A DNA stretch of 64,000 bases from NCBI GenBank assembly GCA_002682825.1, contig NOKP01000023.1, positions 248,001 to 312,000 of the forward strand, in the 5' to 3' direction. This document shows, piece after piece, positions 42,601-54,379 of the stretch. Below the pieces are notes generated by a model. The model saw only the letters and a program-made list of their open reading frames with translations, did not search any database and was not told the DNA's origin. The number at the start of each line of letters is the position of its first letter. Within the stretch, counting starts at the first letter, position 1. This DNA comes from Neonectria sp. B-13 (taxonomy: Eukaryota > Ascomycota > Sordariomycetes > Hypocreales > Nectriaceae). A program made the translations under genes and the position numbers.

Positions 42601-45600
42601 AAAGGTGAACAGTGGCGAGGGCGTTACTTCAACCAAGCCCTCCGTCCTGATTGATCTTCCCAACTATTCTTGGAATCACACGACCAAGTACTGGCACGAA
42701 AGCGAAGCCAGCAAGGAATGGCGTTTCCGCCGGTTCGTGCACCACGACCTTCTCGGAAGCAAGATCCTGGGAACCTCCTGGAACGCACCCTCTTGGAAGA
42801 AGCCCCTCAAGCTGTCCGACTTCCCTTGGCTCAGCGACCATAAGATGGGCACGGATGTCGTTTTCCCTGGAGCGGGCTACATCGCCATGGCCATTGAAGC
42901 TGTCTACCAGACGACGTTTTCTGTCGCAACGGACGACGAGGCAAAGGAATTGGAAGCCGAGTCTTACCACTACCAGCTTCGAGACGTCAAGTTCTCCAAG
43001 GCCCTTGTCCTGGACGAGGCAACCGATTCTGCTGTCATGCTGAACCTGACTCCTACCCAGGGCCTTAAGTCAAAGTGGTACAAGTTCGAAGTCATCTCGA
43101 CGGTTGGTGGCGAAGCCCTTACCACCACTAGCCACAGCACTGGCTTCGTTCGACTCAACAAGGGTCTATTCAAGAACCCTCCTTCAGACCCAGAGTCTCT
43201 GAAGCTTCCCCTGAAGCACACCGCCCCCGCCAAGTTGTGGTACGGTTCTATGGCAGATGCTGGCTACGGATTTGGCCCGTCTTTTCAGAAGCAGTTGGAA
43301 GTGGAAGTCACTCTGGGTGAGCCCAAGAGCCGTTCCTTGGTCAACTTGACCTCGCCCCCATCTAAGTGGAAGCAGTCCTATTACCCTCTGCACCCAGTAG
43401 TTATGGATGGCTGCTTCCAAACGGTCTCTCCGTCTCTGTGGCATGGAGATCGTAGTGCTGTTGACTCTCTTCTGATCCCAGCAAGCTTGGACAGCCTGAC
43501 CATCTCTGCATTCCCTCAGGGTCAACTGCCCGAGGTTGGTCTCTCCGTATCATCCGCCAAGTACCTTGGCCGAGGACGCTTGGAAGACAAGATCCACTAC
43601 TCTTCTTACGCCTCCGTCTACAATCCCGAGACTGGTAATGCCATCTTCGATATGAAGGGACTACGGTACCACCGTCTTGAGACCCAGAATACGTCCTCGG
43701 AGCCGTACCCATACACCCGCCTGGAATGGAAGCCCGACTTCAGTCAGCTGCGTGAAACCGGCAAGCTCCAAGCTGCCCTTGAAAGCAGCAAAAATAAACA
43801 GGCATCTTCTGTCCATAACGTCATTGATTTTGCTGCCCACAAGCAGCCTCATCTTGCCGTGTTGGAGATCAACCTGACCCCCAACGACACATCCAGCTTG
43901 TGGCTCGAGAAGCCCGGAGCCAAGCACGCGACTCGCGCGGCTTGCCGGGCTTATCAACTGATCAGCAAATTCCCTGATGCTGTTCTCGAGGCCGAGAATC
44001 GCTACGCCGGGTCTGCTAATGCCAAGTTCACTCTCCTCGACCCCACATTGGCGGACTTTGAGCCGTCTCCCGAGTTGTATGATCTTGTTATCGTGAAGCT
44101 CGCTCCCACATCCAGTGCGCAGACTGAAATTCTAAGCACCAATATTGAGAAGCTTGTCGCGGAGAATGGAAATGTGCTGTTTGTACAAGGGCCAGAAAAG
44201 ATTGAGCACCAGACCAATGGCGTGGTCAACGGCGAGGTCAAGGAACTCACAAATGGTGAGGCCGTCGAGGATAGCGCACCTACCAACGGAGAGACGAACG
44301 GAGAGATCAACGGAGAGACCAACGGAGAAGCCAATGGAGAGAGCAATGGGGAAACGAACGGAGAGGTCAGTGGAAAGCTCGCCGAGGAAACTGGCGATAT
44401 TTCTGCTTCTCTTGCAAAGTCCGGCTTCAACAGCATTCAGGCTCTTACCAGCGATGCTCAGGATATCATGTTTGTTGCTTCAAAGGCTTCATCAAAGGAT
44501 GCTCAGCGTGGTGAAATTGCTCTTGTTCGCCTTGCCGAAACCTCGGAGATCTCCTCCCTTGCTGCCAAGTCTCTAGGCGAGCTTGGCTGGTCCCTTACTG
44601 AGCACGTCTCCTCCGTTGAGGCTGTCCCGCCGAAGAGCACCGTGCTCGTCATTGATGAGCTTGCGCAGCCTCTTCTGACGACCGTCACAGATGCCCAATG
44701 GACGGAGGTGAAGGAACTCGTCAGGAAGGAGTGCAACATTCTTTGGGTCACTCAAGGCGCACAAATGGTTGTCAAGAACCCTCACGCCTCTATCGCCCAA
44801 GGCGTGTTCCGCAGCGTCCGGTCCGAGGAGCCTCTCCTCAACATCATCACTCTTGACGTAGAGTCCAGTGATGCCGAAGCGCTTCCCAACACTGTTGCAG
44901 CGGTCGACTCTCTCCTTCAACTAGCCCAGAACAAGCCTACCCAGGACAGCAACGATTTCGAATTCGTTGAGCGTGGTGGTATTCTCTACATTCCCCGAAT
45001 TCTGCCAGATGAGGGTCTCCGCTCAGCACAGGTTGAAGGCCAGGGAACCGCTCGCACCGTTGACCTTCACGCTTCAAAGTCCACTATTCGCCTCATCACT
45101 GGGAAGCGTGGCGACATTGACTCTTTGCACTGGACTGAGATAGGCTCTAGTGAGGTTGCAGAGCTGGAGACTGGCTACCTGGAGGTGGAGATCTATGCGT
45201 CCAGTCTCAACTTCAAGGATGTTATCGTGGCCATGGGCATCATCCCCGAGAACGAACATCTGCTTGGTCTTGATGGTGCCGGTATCGTCACCCGAGTTGG
45301 TCCTGGTGTCACCGATAGACATGTCGGCCAGCGCGTTGCCGTCCTGGAGAGGGGCACGCTTGCAAACCGTGTCATCACCCCTCGAGAGTACACCATGACT
45401 ATCCCAGACAGCATGTCTTTCGAGGAAGGCGCCACAATGCCTCTGGTCTTTGTCACCAGCATGGAGTCTCTCTTTGGTCTTGCAAACCTCCGACGTGGAC
45501 AAAAGGTCCTCATCCATTCTGCTGCTGGTGGAATTGGTATCTCGAGTATTCAGCTGTGCAAGTACAAGGAGTGTGAGGTAAGTACATCGCGAAACCCCTC

Positions 45601-47510
45601 CACAGCAAGGGCCTTGGATTTTGCAATAAAATTGCTAACATTTGTTACCTAGGTTTTCGCAACTGTTGGATCTGACGACAAGCGCCAATTCCTTAAGGAC
45701 TCCTTCGGGATCCCCGATGATCACATCTTCTCATCGCGAAGCACAAAGTTCGCCAGGCAGATACTCGACGCCACCAATGGCTACGGTGTGGACGTTATCC
45801 TCAACTCCCTCACTGGCGAGCTGCTGGAGGAGAGCTGGCGCATCATCGCAACCGCTGGCACCATGGTTGAAATCGGCAAGCAGGACATTCTCGAGCGCCG
45901 TTCCCTGCCAATGGAGCCTTTTGGACGAAACGCCTCGTTCCGCGCTCTGGATCTCTCTCTGAGAGAATTCCCCAGGAACACTGTGGGAAAGTAAGTGTCG
46001 AGTGCATTGAACCCACGCCTACATCAAGTTCTAACATCAAGTTAGGCACCTGGATCTTCTGTCCGAGCTCGTCGAGCAAGGCCACATGAAGCCTATTAAT
46101 CCCATCAAGGGCTTCTCGTTTGAGGAGATTGAAGATGCATTCCGGTTCCTTGGCAGTGGAAAGCACATTGGAAAGCTGATCATTTCGAATGGGGACAAGG
46201 AGACGGCCCAAGTCAAGGTAGGTTATGCCTGAACTGGATCCTGCGGGTGAACATGCTAACAGTCTTCCTCAGGTCCAACCGCCCAAGCGGAGTCTCGAGA
46301 GGGCGTTGAACCCTGAGCACTCGTACCTCGTCGTGGGAGGTCTAAAGGGTCTTTGTGGAAGCCTGGCGATCTGGCTCGCGAAGAATGGAGCCAAGCACCT
46401 GGCGATCATGTCTCGAAGTGGCTCCGCTGATGAGAAATCCCGTGGAGTCATCAAGGATATCGAGGCGCAGGGGTGCTCTGTTGAACTCCTCAAGGGAGAT
46501 GTCGCGGATGTTGACGACGTGCGCCGTTGCTTGAAGTCGACGTCGGTGCCAATTGGCGGTATCGTTCAGGGAGCCATGGTTCTTCGGGTGAGTCTCACGA
46601 TAGCTTACATGGACGCTGTCAACAATCACTAACCTGCAAACAGGACCGCATGTTCGACTCCATGACCCACCAGGAATACCACGAGGCAATTGCCTGCAAG
46701 GTCCAGGGAACTTGGAATCTTCACACCGTGTCCCAGGAGCTCAAGCTTCCCCTTTCTTTCTTTACCATGCTGTCGTCCATCTCCGGCATTATCGGACAGA
46801 AGGGCCAAGCCAACTACTCTGGCGGGAACACGTTCCTCGACTCGCTGGCAGCCTACCGCCGCGACACCCTGGGACTACCCGCAACCACCGTCAACTTGGG
46901 TATCATCGAGGGCATTGGGTATTTGGCTGATCACGACGACGTGCACAAGCAGCTTACTCGCAACTTGGACACTTGGGCGCCCATCAACGAAGCCAAGCTC
47001 CGTCGCATCTTCGAGTTCTCAGTGTACCAGCAACATCAGGATCTCGCCCGCCAGCCAAGCCCGGCCAGTGTCACTCAGATGATCACCGGCATGCAGATCC
47101 CCCTGCCTGGCGACACCGATCTCTTCCGCGATGCCCGCTTCACTGGCCTCCACATCACCACCGGAAAGGAGGGCGATGGCGCCAAGGCCGGCGACCGCGA
47201 CGACAAGGAGCTGCAGACATTCCTCCTCCTGATAAAGACCAAGGGAACCGATCCCAACGCTCTCCTCACGGCCGCCGTGGAGCTCGCCAACAGCAAGTTC
47301 ACCAAGCTCCTGCGTCTCGCTGAGCCCATGGAGCCGAGCCGCCCGATGAGCATCTACGGTCTTGACTCGCTGGTGGCCGTCGAGTTCCGCAACTGGGCCC
47401 GTACCACGTTGAGTGTTGAGTTTTCGACGCTGGAGATTACCAATGCGCAGAGCTTGATTGTGCTGTGTGAGAAGATTGTGTCCAAGGCTGCGGCTGCTTT
47501 GGCTGCTTGA
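39667..47510 (+). CDS. Highly reducing polyketide synthase (HR-PKS)
   Basis: Seven exons (39667-40135, 40209-40326, 40381-45577, 45653-45990, 46046-46217, 46273-46587, 46644-47510) join in phase to 2491 residues. The order is KS from about residue 31 (DTACSGG with Cys203; His340 in [11 protein letters not shown]; His380 in [10 protein letters not shown]); AT (GHSSGE, Ser685); DH (His1016 in DHKMG, Asp1205 in MDGCFQ); a methyltransferase-position region without a SAM site; ER (HSAAGGIG near 1908); KR ([10 protein letters not shown] near 2116, Tyr2261 in ANYSGGN); and ACP (YGLDSL, Ser2445). It would extend an acyl chain with malonyl-CoA and can reduce it fully. No thioesterase follows, so release needs a partner such as the hydrolase at 35877-36841. 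Start chosen at MTMDSSPN; the upstream frame is leader. Confidence 0.96.
44212..44370 (+). repeat. Asn-Gly-Glu repeat inside the PKS
   Basis: Residues about 1473-1526 contain roughly ten TNGE/NGE-type units encoded by imperfect 12-base repeats (for example aacggagagacc, aacggagaagcc). It lies between the degenerate methyltransferase region and the ER domain and is probably a flexible linker. Confidence 0.9.
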
Positions 47511-47784
47511 GATGTATGACTTATGAAACCGTGCTATTGTTTGGGAGGAGCTTCAATTTTTAGCGTCGTTGCTTCTTGTTATAGATGTGCATATTGAACA
47601 TATTTAGACGAAATGTCTTGACTCATGGTGATTTTATGTTCTCTTCTGTGATGACCCTAGAGAGTCAGTGAGTGATAGCGACTGTCCCAAGACCTAGAGT
47701 GCACCTTGAGTTTCCAAGAAATAGGCTGAATCTGGCCGCGTAGCCTTCCTCATTCCCATCGAGCGAATTTACGCTTGCGCCGTG

Positions 47785-48308
47785 TTATAGCAACAGCCTG
47801 GTCGAGTCTTTGAGCTCTGGGAGGTGACCGATTGACAGGTTTCGTAGGTCTATGAATGGGATACCATAAATTTGGGCCAGGACGTGCTCGGCAGTTGCAT
47901 AAATAAGCCTCGGCAGGTGGTTTTTAGATTGACGTTCTTTTCGAGAAGCCAAGTGATGATTTCGCAGTGATTGTATTTTATCGCAAGATATAACGCCGAA
48001 GCGAAAACCCATGGATCGGAAGGAAATGGCACCCACGAGGGGTAGTCTTCGTCCTTTATCCCGTTATTGCTGAGATCAGCACCATCCATGAGCTACAGTC
48101 ATCTTCAGCGTGTCCAGTCGACCATATCGAGCCGCCCAAATGATGCAGGAATGAATGGGGTTATCATCAAATGTATTGTGCCGGTAGATGATGGGCTTGA
48201 AGATGCCGTGAGGCGATGATTGACTCGAGCGAGTGCGTACTGCTCCGAGGGGCCGCATAATTCGCTAATGATATCAAGGAGCTCTAAGGGAAAGGAGAGA
48301 AGTGGCAT
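47785..48308 (-). pseudogene. F-box/ankyrin-type gene broken by frameshifts
   Basis: The minus-strand start reads MPLLSFPLELLDIISELCG then ALARVNHRL, a typical fungal F-box opening. The expected continuation HGIFKPIIYRHN, IIWAARYGRLDTL (ankyrin-like) is in another frame. A second shift lies at a CATGGATGGTGCTGAT spot, where one ATGG looks duplicated; dropping it gives the HGADL word typical of ankyrin repeats. A third shift follows after LEKNVNLKTTCRGL and leads to IYATAEHVLAQIYGIPF and a stop near 47785. None of the three spots has plausible splice sites. The gene starts from the side of the DUF1304 gene and ends 275 bases past the PKS stop. Confidence 0.75.
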
Positions 48309-48611
48309 CTTGATGATGATTTTGTTGTTGCCTAGAAGATCGAAACATAGAGTGATGCAGCTAACAAGTTGCTGCGCAACGAACAACAGAAAAGGAACCG
48401 ATCAACCCTGCTGCTAGAATTGTGAAGAGCTAGACTTTGAGTTAAAATACGCGGGCGACCTGATCATGAGAAGATAGTATTCGTTTATTGTAAGCTTCTT
48501 CATAGACAGTAGTTTCCCCTGCTCCGTCTCCTTCATCAATGGCCGTTTTACCACGGCAAACCCGCTCAGAACTCGATTCTCTCACATAATAACAAAAAAT
48601 CGGCCAAACAT
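48309..48611. other. Intergenic spacer
   Basis: About 300 bases between the pseudogene start and the DUF1304 stop. No feature is seen. Confidence 0.6.
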
Positions 48612-48977
48612 TTAGAGACCCAGAAGAACGAGACCAGCCGAGATGGCGGCTGGGACGGTTTGGATGAGCATGAGGCGAGGGCCAACCGTCCAGCCGCCGT
48701 AAGCACCAGCCACGCCGACGCATCCAAGAAAGAAGAGCTTGATTTGGGCCCCAAAGACGGGGTCAGGGTGCACGAGGCCCCAGAAGAGGCCTGCAGATAG
48801 GAAGCCGTTGTATAGGCCCTGGTTGGCGGCCAGCGTCCTGGTTTGCTCGGCGAATTCGGGCGTCAGCTTGAACGCTTTGCGGCCTCGAGGCGTAGTCCAG
48901 AGAAACATCTCGAGCACGAGGATGTAGCCGTGAAGGGCACCGACCAAGCCGGTGGTCACTTGTCCGAGGGAGGCCAT
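48612..48977 (-). CDS. DUF1304 small membrane protein
   Basis: A single exon of 121 residues on the minus strand. It contains LVGALHGYILVLEMFLWTTP, the strongly conserved RGRKAFKLTPEFAEQT and AANQGLYNGFLSAGLFWG, then hydrophobic segments LFFLGCVGVAGAYGGW and an Ala/Leu-rich C terminus. These are the signature words of DUF1304, a four-helix membrane family found in bacteria and fungi with no known biochemical role. It sits inside the candidate PKS cluster, on the strand opposite the PKS, but similar genes occur outside clusters, so membership is unproven. Confidence 0.88.
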   Translation of the reverse strand: MASLGQVTTGLVGALHGYILVLEMFLWTTPRGRKAFKLTPEFAEQTRTLAANQGLYNGFLSAGLFWGLVHPDPVFGAQIKLFFLGCVGVAGAYGGWTVGPRLMLIQTVPAAISAGLVLLGL

Positions 48978-49603
48978 GATGGATTCGGAGATGGATGATG
49001 GTGTTGAGAGATTGAGGTCGAGCGGTAACGTAGGTATGCAGAAAGAGGAGTGGGGGTTGAGATTAATGGGTGAGACCTTTCGAAACAGATGGGCTAAATC
49101 ACAAGCAAGCCGGAGCTCACGAACCTAGGCTAATGAGGACAACAGTCCTTCGCTTCATTCAGGATTGTGCGGATGAACGATGATGCGAAAATATGAGAGA
49201 GAACAGGCCAAAAGCTAGTCTGTTTTCAACGCCTTTCCAGGATGAAATGACCCTGAATAGTTTGGGCCGTCGGGCTGCCCGAGAATTGCGGTTCTGCCAA
49301 CTGGCTTGTTTCCCATTTCTTCGGGAGTCTCGCCGCTTCCAGTTTTGAGACAACAGGGGTGGATTGAGCCGAAAGCCCTAAAACTGTGAAACTTTCAGCA
49401 CTTCAACCCCCTGTAAATAATGCTCTACAGTGGGCCCCGGGAGGCTGATTTTGTGTCATATCTCTCCGCAGAGCACAGCTCCCATTAACTAGAGGACTCT
49501 TTCTTTCTTGATTGGTGTAGTCAAAAATACAGAACAAGAAGAAGTTGCCTTTTTCAATCTCATCAAGCAAAAAGAATCACGGCGGAAGCCAAAAAAAACA
49601 AGT
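48978..49603. other. Intergenic region
   Basis: Contains the DUF1304 promoter. No coding gene is recognised before the tRNA gene. Confidence 0.55.
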
Positions 49604-49714
49604 CGACACAGACAGGATTCGAACCTGCGCCTCCGAGGAGACATCCTTACAAGTTGTAACTTGTGGAGTAGCAATTATAGCAGGGATGCGCGTTAACCAC
49701 TCCGCCACTGTGTC
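49604..49714 (-). tRNA. tRNA-Ser(GCU) with canonical intron
   Basis: Minus-strand tRNA with acceptor stem GACACAG/CTGTGTC, discriminator G, D-arm GGCGGAGTGGTTAACGC, and anticodon stem CATCC/GGATG with anticodon GCT at 49681-49679. A 30-base intron (49677-49648) sits between positions 37 and 38, the normal eukaryotic place. A long variable arm (about TCTCCTCGGAGGC) and the T arm CAGG-TTCGAAT-CCTG follow. A run of eight Ts downstream (TTTTTTTT near 49592-49599) would end transcription. It is a useful in-window control for the unusual tRNA-Gly genes. Confidence 0.93.
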
Positions 49715-50332
49715 TCAGTGACTGCGCTGGTGTTGGAAACTGGTCAGTAATGTCTACCTATATTACAACTGTGCTGATCCCCTACCATGAACCTCAAGGC
49801 CAACATTCGCTCGCAACTGATACACCGATTTTCAGTAATGAGGGTTGCTTCATCCAAAGGTTTATACTTTGTATGGACTGGTATATACATGATTTTGAGA
49901 CAAGTTTACGTAGACATTGACGGTGACGATGGGTAAACCACTCGGTGAGTAGTAGATAATGAACTTTATGCCCTATGAGGGACCGCGGAGTTTCTGCTTT
50001 TCAATGCCATGAACTAGACTTGCAATGCTAAAATATTTACAAGTGCCTCATGTGACGATTTATGGCATTCATGATACTGTTCTTTTGTTTGTTTGGACTT
50101 GTAATAGACAAATGCTCATATTCACATTGCATTCATTGTGCACACATGTTTCTTGGGCAAACTGGGAGCATAGATATAATGAGGTCCATCCACGGAGTAT
50201 ATACGATTTGTGAGGCACTCCTAGGAACAGCGGAGATTGAGGGCATATGAAGGTGAAAATGGCTACTGAGAAGAAAACAGTGTGCGCTTAACAAGCCCAC
50301 GAATTAGCAGACGGGGGACGGTTGTCCTCTGC
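49715..50332. other. AT-rich intergenic region
   Basis: No gene seen. The DNA is AT-rich and lies between the tRNA-Ser 5' flank and the 3' end of the transporter gene. Confidence 0.55.
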
Positions 50333-52314
50333 TTAGTACGCAAACCGAAAGTCAAGTCGCTTGTTGCCATCCTGCTCTCGAGCCACCTTGTCGGTCTGAT
50401 ACTCGACCTTCTCCTCGGGAGTCAACTTGGCCCATTCCTCTTCCTTCTTCTTGTTCAGGGAAATGATCCATTGGCGCTGGCCAAGGAAGACAACAATAGC
50501 AAGCGCGAGGATCGAGACGCACACCTTGTTGCCTGTCTTGTAATACGGGGCGTCCCACTTTCGGTAGATCTGGTTGCCAACCACACTTCCACTGTTCACC
50601 GAGTTAGCAAAGAACACACAGGGGACTGGGGTAAATAATTGCCGCGTACATTTGGACAATGACGTTGTAAGTCGCGGCTGCGATGGCCCTCTTCTTGACG
50701 TCGAAGGAATTTTCGGAGATCCACGAACTGACCAGTGGGTGGAAGTATGGGTAACCAGAGATGAGGGTAATGATGGAAAACCTCCCCCATTCGCGGCCTT
50801 CATTGGGGAGCGTGAGCAACGCTGTGAACAGAGGAATTGACCAGATCTCCCCAAAGAGACAGTGGAAAGACCGCTCGTTAAAGTACTCGGAGCTGTAAGC
50901 CAGAGTCAACATGGTAATGATTTGAAGTGCTGCGGATGGTGCCGTGAGCAGATTGCTTGCGAGAGTGCTGAAGTTTCCGACTCGCTTGAGAGTGAGAGTC
51001 AAATAGGCCGTCACAGGTGTAGCAGGAATGTAGGCAACGAGACCAATCAAGTACAAGCCCCACAGAGAAGGATCAGTCCAGGCGCCCTTGACATCCTCCC
51101 AGGTGGCAGGCTCCTTGAGCGCGGTGAGGCCCTTGGCAGGGTCGTCGCGGAGGATGCGGTTGACCATGATGACCTCCTCTCGCTCGGTGAACCAGGACTT
51201 GCGCCAGATCAAAGACGTGGTCGCAGTCGGCGAGCTGGGTAGGTATGCCAGTGACAGAAGGCCGATTACCAGGGTCAGAAGACCTTCCAGGAGGAGAAGC
51301 CAGAACCATCCGGAGTGACCGCCGACGCCTCGCATCTCCAAAAAGCCTGCGGCCAGCAAGGCCGAGATGACTCCTGTTGAAGGTGTGAGCAATGAGTTAT
51401 TCTCCGAATTTGCATGAGAGAATTCCACCTACTGGCAATGTTCAGGGTGGACCAGAACGCAGCTAGGCGAATGGAGAGCTCCTTGGAGGTATAGAAGTAG
51501 GTTGCCATGAGAATGACACCGGGGATGAAACCGCCCTCGAAGAGACCAATGAAGGCGCGAGTGATGTAAAATGATGTTCTGCCTGTCATGAAGGCCTGGA
51601 AAGTGGCTACGCGGGTTTATAGTCAGCATTATCCCGGCTCCCGAGGTTCTATCGGCGTCGCTTACAGACAAGACCCCAGCCGCACATGAGCTGTTGGATA
51701 CAATAATTAGCCATAGTTCGATTGTAAAATGAGGAGCCAAGTTTTGACACATACTATAGGCAAGACATTCTTGAATCCATATCTTTTGGTAAGGAACTGG
51801 ACAGGGAATTCAGCCGCTAGGAAGCAGAGCAGTTGAATCGTGGTTCCCTGCAAAATAAGTTAGGAGCTGCAAAAGGTATTCTGAGTCACATTTTCCTCGA
51901 CTCACGTTGTTGTAATCATCGGTGGTCAACTTGAGCTCGTCCAGCAAATTGTCCGCCAGAGCGTTGCTGAGATTGCCTCGGTCGAGTTGTAGTCCGAAGA
52001 ACTGTCGATGCCCTTGTTAGTGCAAGTGATCGATTGCGGGGAATGCACCAGACGGCGGGGTCGTGCATAAGAGTGCATACCATCAGGCAGAGCCAGGTAA
52101 GGAGACGGATATCCGTCTTTCGAACAACCTTCCTCTCTTCCTCGGGAGTCCATTCGGCAGAAGGGTCGAATCGATGAGCGCCTTCGTATGTGGCGTGTGG
52201 CGGCAGCGCCGAGTGAAGTTGTTGACGACCAACTCCAACCTGCGTCTTGGTGACATCCGCCGAGGACGAGCGTACCAAGGTCGCCGGGCTGGCTTCGATA
52301 TCCACACTGCCCAT
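50333..52314 (-). CDS. MFS transporter, Dal5/anion:cation symporter family
   Basis: Seven exons on the minus strand (52314-52081, 52001-51906, 51847-51755, 51690-51666, 51606-51433, 51373-50650, 50591-50333) join to 534 residues. The cytosolic N terminus is followed by TDIRLLTWLCLMFFGLQLDRGNLSNALADNL, the typical first loop of the allantoate permease (Dal5/Tna1/Vht1) group. Then come FLAAEFPVQFLTKRYG, LMCGWGLVSTFQAF, FYITRAFIGLFEGGFIPGVI and ARVISALLAAGFLEMRG, about twelve spans in all, ending IYRKWDAPYYKTGN and a charged tail. Members carry small organic anions such as vitamins, allantoate, nicotinate or sulfonates. It is divergent from the TauD-type gene across 867 bases, which suggests uptake of a sulfonate-like or carboxylate substrate, or product export. 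Confidence 0.9.
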
Positions 52315-52413
52315 TGTAGCTGTGTAAAACAATCAACACTTGCGGTGCCTTTTGGGTTTAAGCAATGGAGAACTGAAAAAGTAGATGAGCCTGAGATAGA
52401 CACGATGCTAAAC

Positions 52414-52425
52414 TCGGGGAGTTCA
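52414..52425. promoter_or_regulatory. Candidate cluster motif, MFS-proximal copy
   Basis: TCGGGGAGTTCA lies 100 bases upstream of the MFS start codon. The same 12 bases occur upstream of the Zn2Cys6 gene at 54891-54902. Confidence 0.4.
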
Positions 52426-52875
52426 TGTCAAGATATATAGTCCATGGCCCGCGCGTAGTAGTCGCTGCTCGACGTTCCGGGGAGAAGCTCCGTCTCGCCC
52501 TGCCGGCAAGCCGGTAAACGGGTGTGGCACGACCAAGCACACCATGGAAGGACATGAACCCCAATTCGGGCCATGGCTCGAGACTGGGCTGAGGGGTGTG
52601 TCCGGATCTCCCCCAAAGCAGTTACGAAGAGGTAGACAAAGGCCCAGCTCCAAGATTGAATGAATCAGAGACTTCCGGCTGGGCGTCCGCGCCGAGTAAG
52701 CTCTTGGAACGAGCGCCCACTGGCCTGGCAGATCCTGGGCGAATACTACCAGCCCCGGCTCGATGATTTCCAGATGAGGAGCTCGCATTGGTCCTCAAGC
52801 GTGCAGAATGCCCGTCTAGTGGAACGCGACCTGCCGGCTTGGGACTGTGGGGATGGCGTCGTCTGGCGTCACGTC

Positions 52876-52891
52876 TCCGAGAATTTCTCCG
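52876..52891. promoter_or_regulatory. Candidate cluster motif, TauD-side copy
   Basis: TCCGAGAATTTCTCCG, with a GAA-n-TTC-like centre flanked by CCG triplets. It differs at one base from the copy upstream of the aldo-keto reductase gene. Confidence 0.4.
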
Positions 52892-53181
52892 CATGTCCCC
52901 GGCGTCACGCATGCCATATTTAGTCCCGATGTCGCCTTTGCTGAGCACCGTGATTCGACGTCGCTCGACACATTTAACGTTCCACGGTGCCCTCCGGGAA
53001 TAGCCTGATCTTGAAGTGTCGCCCGTTGTACCTATTATACCAGCATCTCTAGGCCCTTTTCGCCGAATAATTGAGACAGATCCGTCCACCGCACAGAGCC
53101 TCACAGACGTCTAAGAGACGTTATTTTACGCTTCTGTTAATTGAAACCATTCTACTCTGATTATTTTTCTGTATAGCCAAG

Positions 53182-54379
53182 ATGCCATCTGTCGCATCCG
53201 ACCGCCAGGAGGCCATTGTCGCCGACAACAACATCGTTGGAGGCCACCCTGAAAGCCGCCCCCGCATCTCGCAGCCGTTGACTTACACGGGCAGCCTTGA
53301 TGACATCACGCAGTCCGACGTGACCCCCGTTATTGGGCGTGAATTCACCGGTCTTCAGATCCGGGACCTGTTGCGATGGGACGAGAGTCTCATTCGAGAC
53401 CTAGCTGTCACCATCTCGGAGCGCGGCGTCGTCTTCCTCAAGGACCAGGACGTCACCCCTGTGGAGATGAAAGACTTTATGCTACGGCTCACCGAGCTGG
53501 GCGGTTGTCCCGCCAGCTCGGGCCTGCATGTGCATCCTCTGACCGAGGAGGGCAGCGAGCTTGGCGACCAGGTCAGCGTCATCTCGAGCGAGAAGCAAAA
53601 GAAGGGCGGCGGCTTGACTCATCAATTGAGCGATGTTAGCCGCTTTGCCTCTGCTGGCTGGCACAGTGATATGTATGAGTCCTGCTGCATCCCTGTCGAG
53701 TTGAAATCGGGCTGATAGGAGATATACAGCACCTTTGAGAAGGTTCCCTCTGATTACGCCATGCTCAAGATCCACACCTTGCCGGCTACTGGCGGAGATA
53801 CTGTAAGTCCTGTTGATGCTCAGACTTGTCTTTGAAGACATGGAATAGTTAATATTTCGAATCATACAGCTCTGGGCTTCTGGCTACGAGGTCTACGACC
53901 GCCTATCGCCGCCGATGAAGCAGTTCTTCGAAGGCTTGACTGCAACTCACGACGCCTCCTTTTTCCACGACGAGGCCGCCCGCCTCGGAAACCCTCTCCG
54001 CAAAGGCGTCCGTGGCTCGCCGCTGAACCAGGGCGGAATCCTCACAGCCATCCACCCCATCATCAGGACCAACCCCGTGACTGGGTGGAAGTCGGTGTAT
54101 GTCAACAAGGGCTTCACAAAGCGCATCAACGGCGTCTCCAAGGACGAGAGCGATGTGCTCCTCAGCTACCTCTTCAACCTGGTGACGCAGAACCACGATG
54201 CCCAGGTGAGGTATCGCTGGAGCAAGAACGACTGCGCCATCTGGGACAACCGGTCGACGTACCACTGCGCTACTTACGACTATGAGGCTGCCCGAGCTGG
54301 TGATCGGGTATGCAGCTTGGGCGAGGCGCCGTATCTCGACATCGAGAGCAAGGGTCGCCGGGAGGCCTTGGGTCTTTGA
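53182..54379 (+). CDS. TauD/TfdA-type Fe(II)/2-oxoglutarate dioxygenase
   Basis: Exons 53182-53672, 53730-53802 and 53870-54379 give 357 residues. The conserved order is EFTGLQIRDLLRWD, ERGVVFLKDQDV, GLHVHPLT, then the iron site WHSD (His and Asp), ITFEKVPSDYAMLKIHTLP, GGDTLWASGYEVYDRLSP, the AIHPIIRTNPVTGWKSVYVN stretch that binds 2-oxoglutarate, and IWDNRSTYHCATYDY with the distal His. These enzymes hydroxylate small acids such as taurine or aryloxyacetates. A TGA and TAG right after the first exon are inside the 57-base intron; only the tacag acceptor restores the family sequence SDITF. The gene is divergent from the transporter and may tailor the polyketide or handle a sulfonate. Confidence 0.9.

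Larger units (their letters stand above)
52315..53181. other. Divergent promoter of the MFS and TauD-type genes
   Basis: Shared upstream region of two divergent genes. It is rich in CGG/CCG triplets and carries two copies of a motif that recurs near the regulator and reductase genes (listed separately). No coding gene is called. Confidence 0.6.

Noticed and set aside
53673..53729. Stop codons after WHSD suggesting a broken dioxygenase gene
   Set aside because: They lie in a 57-base intron; the tacag acceptor restores SDITF and the full family sequence.
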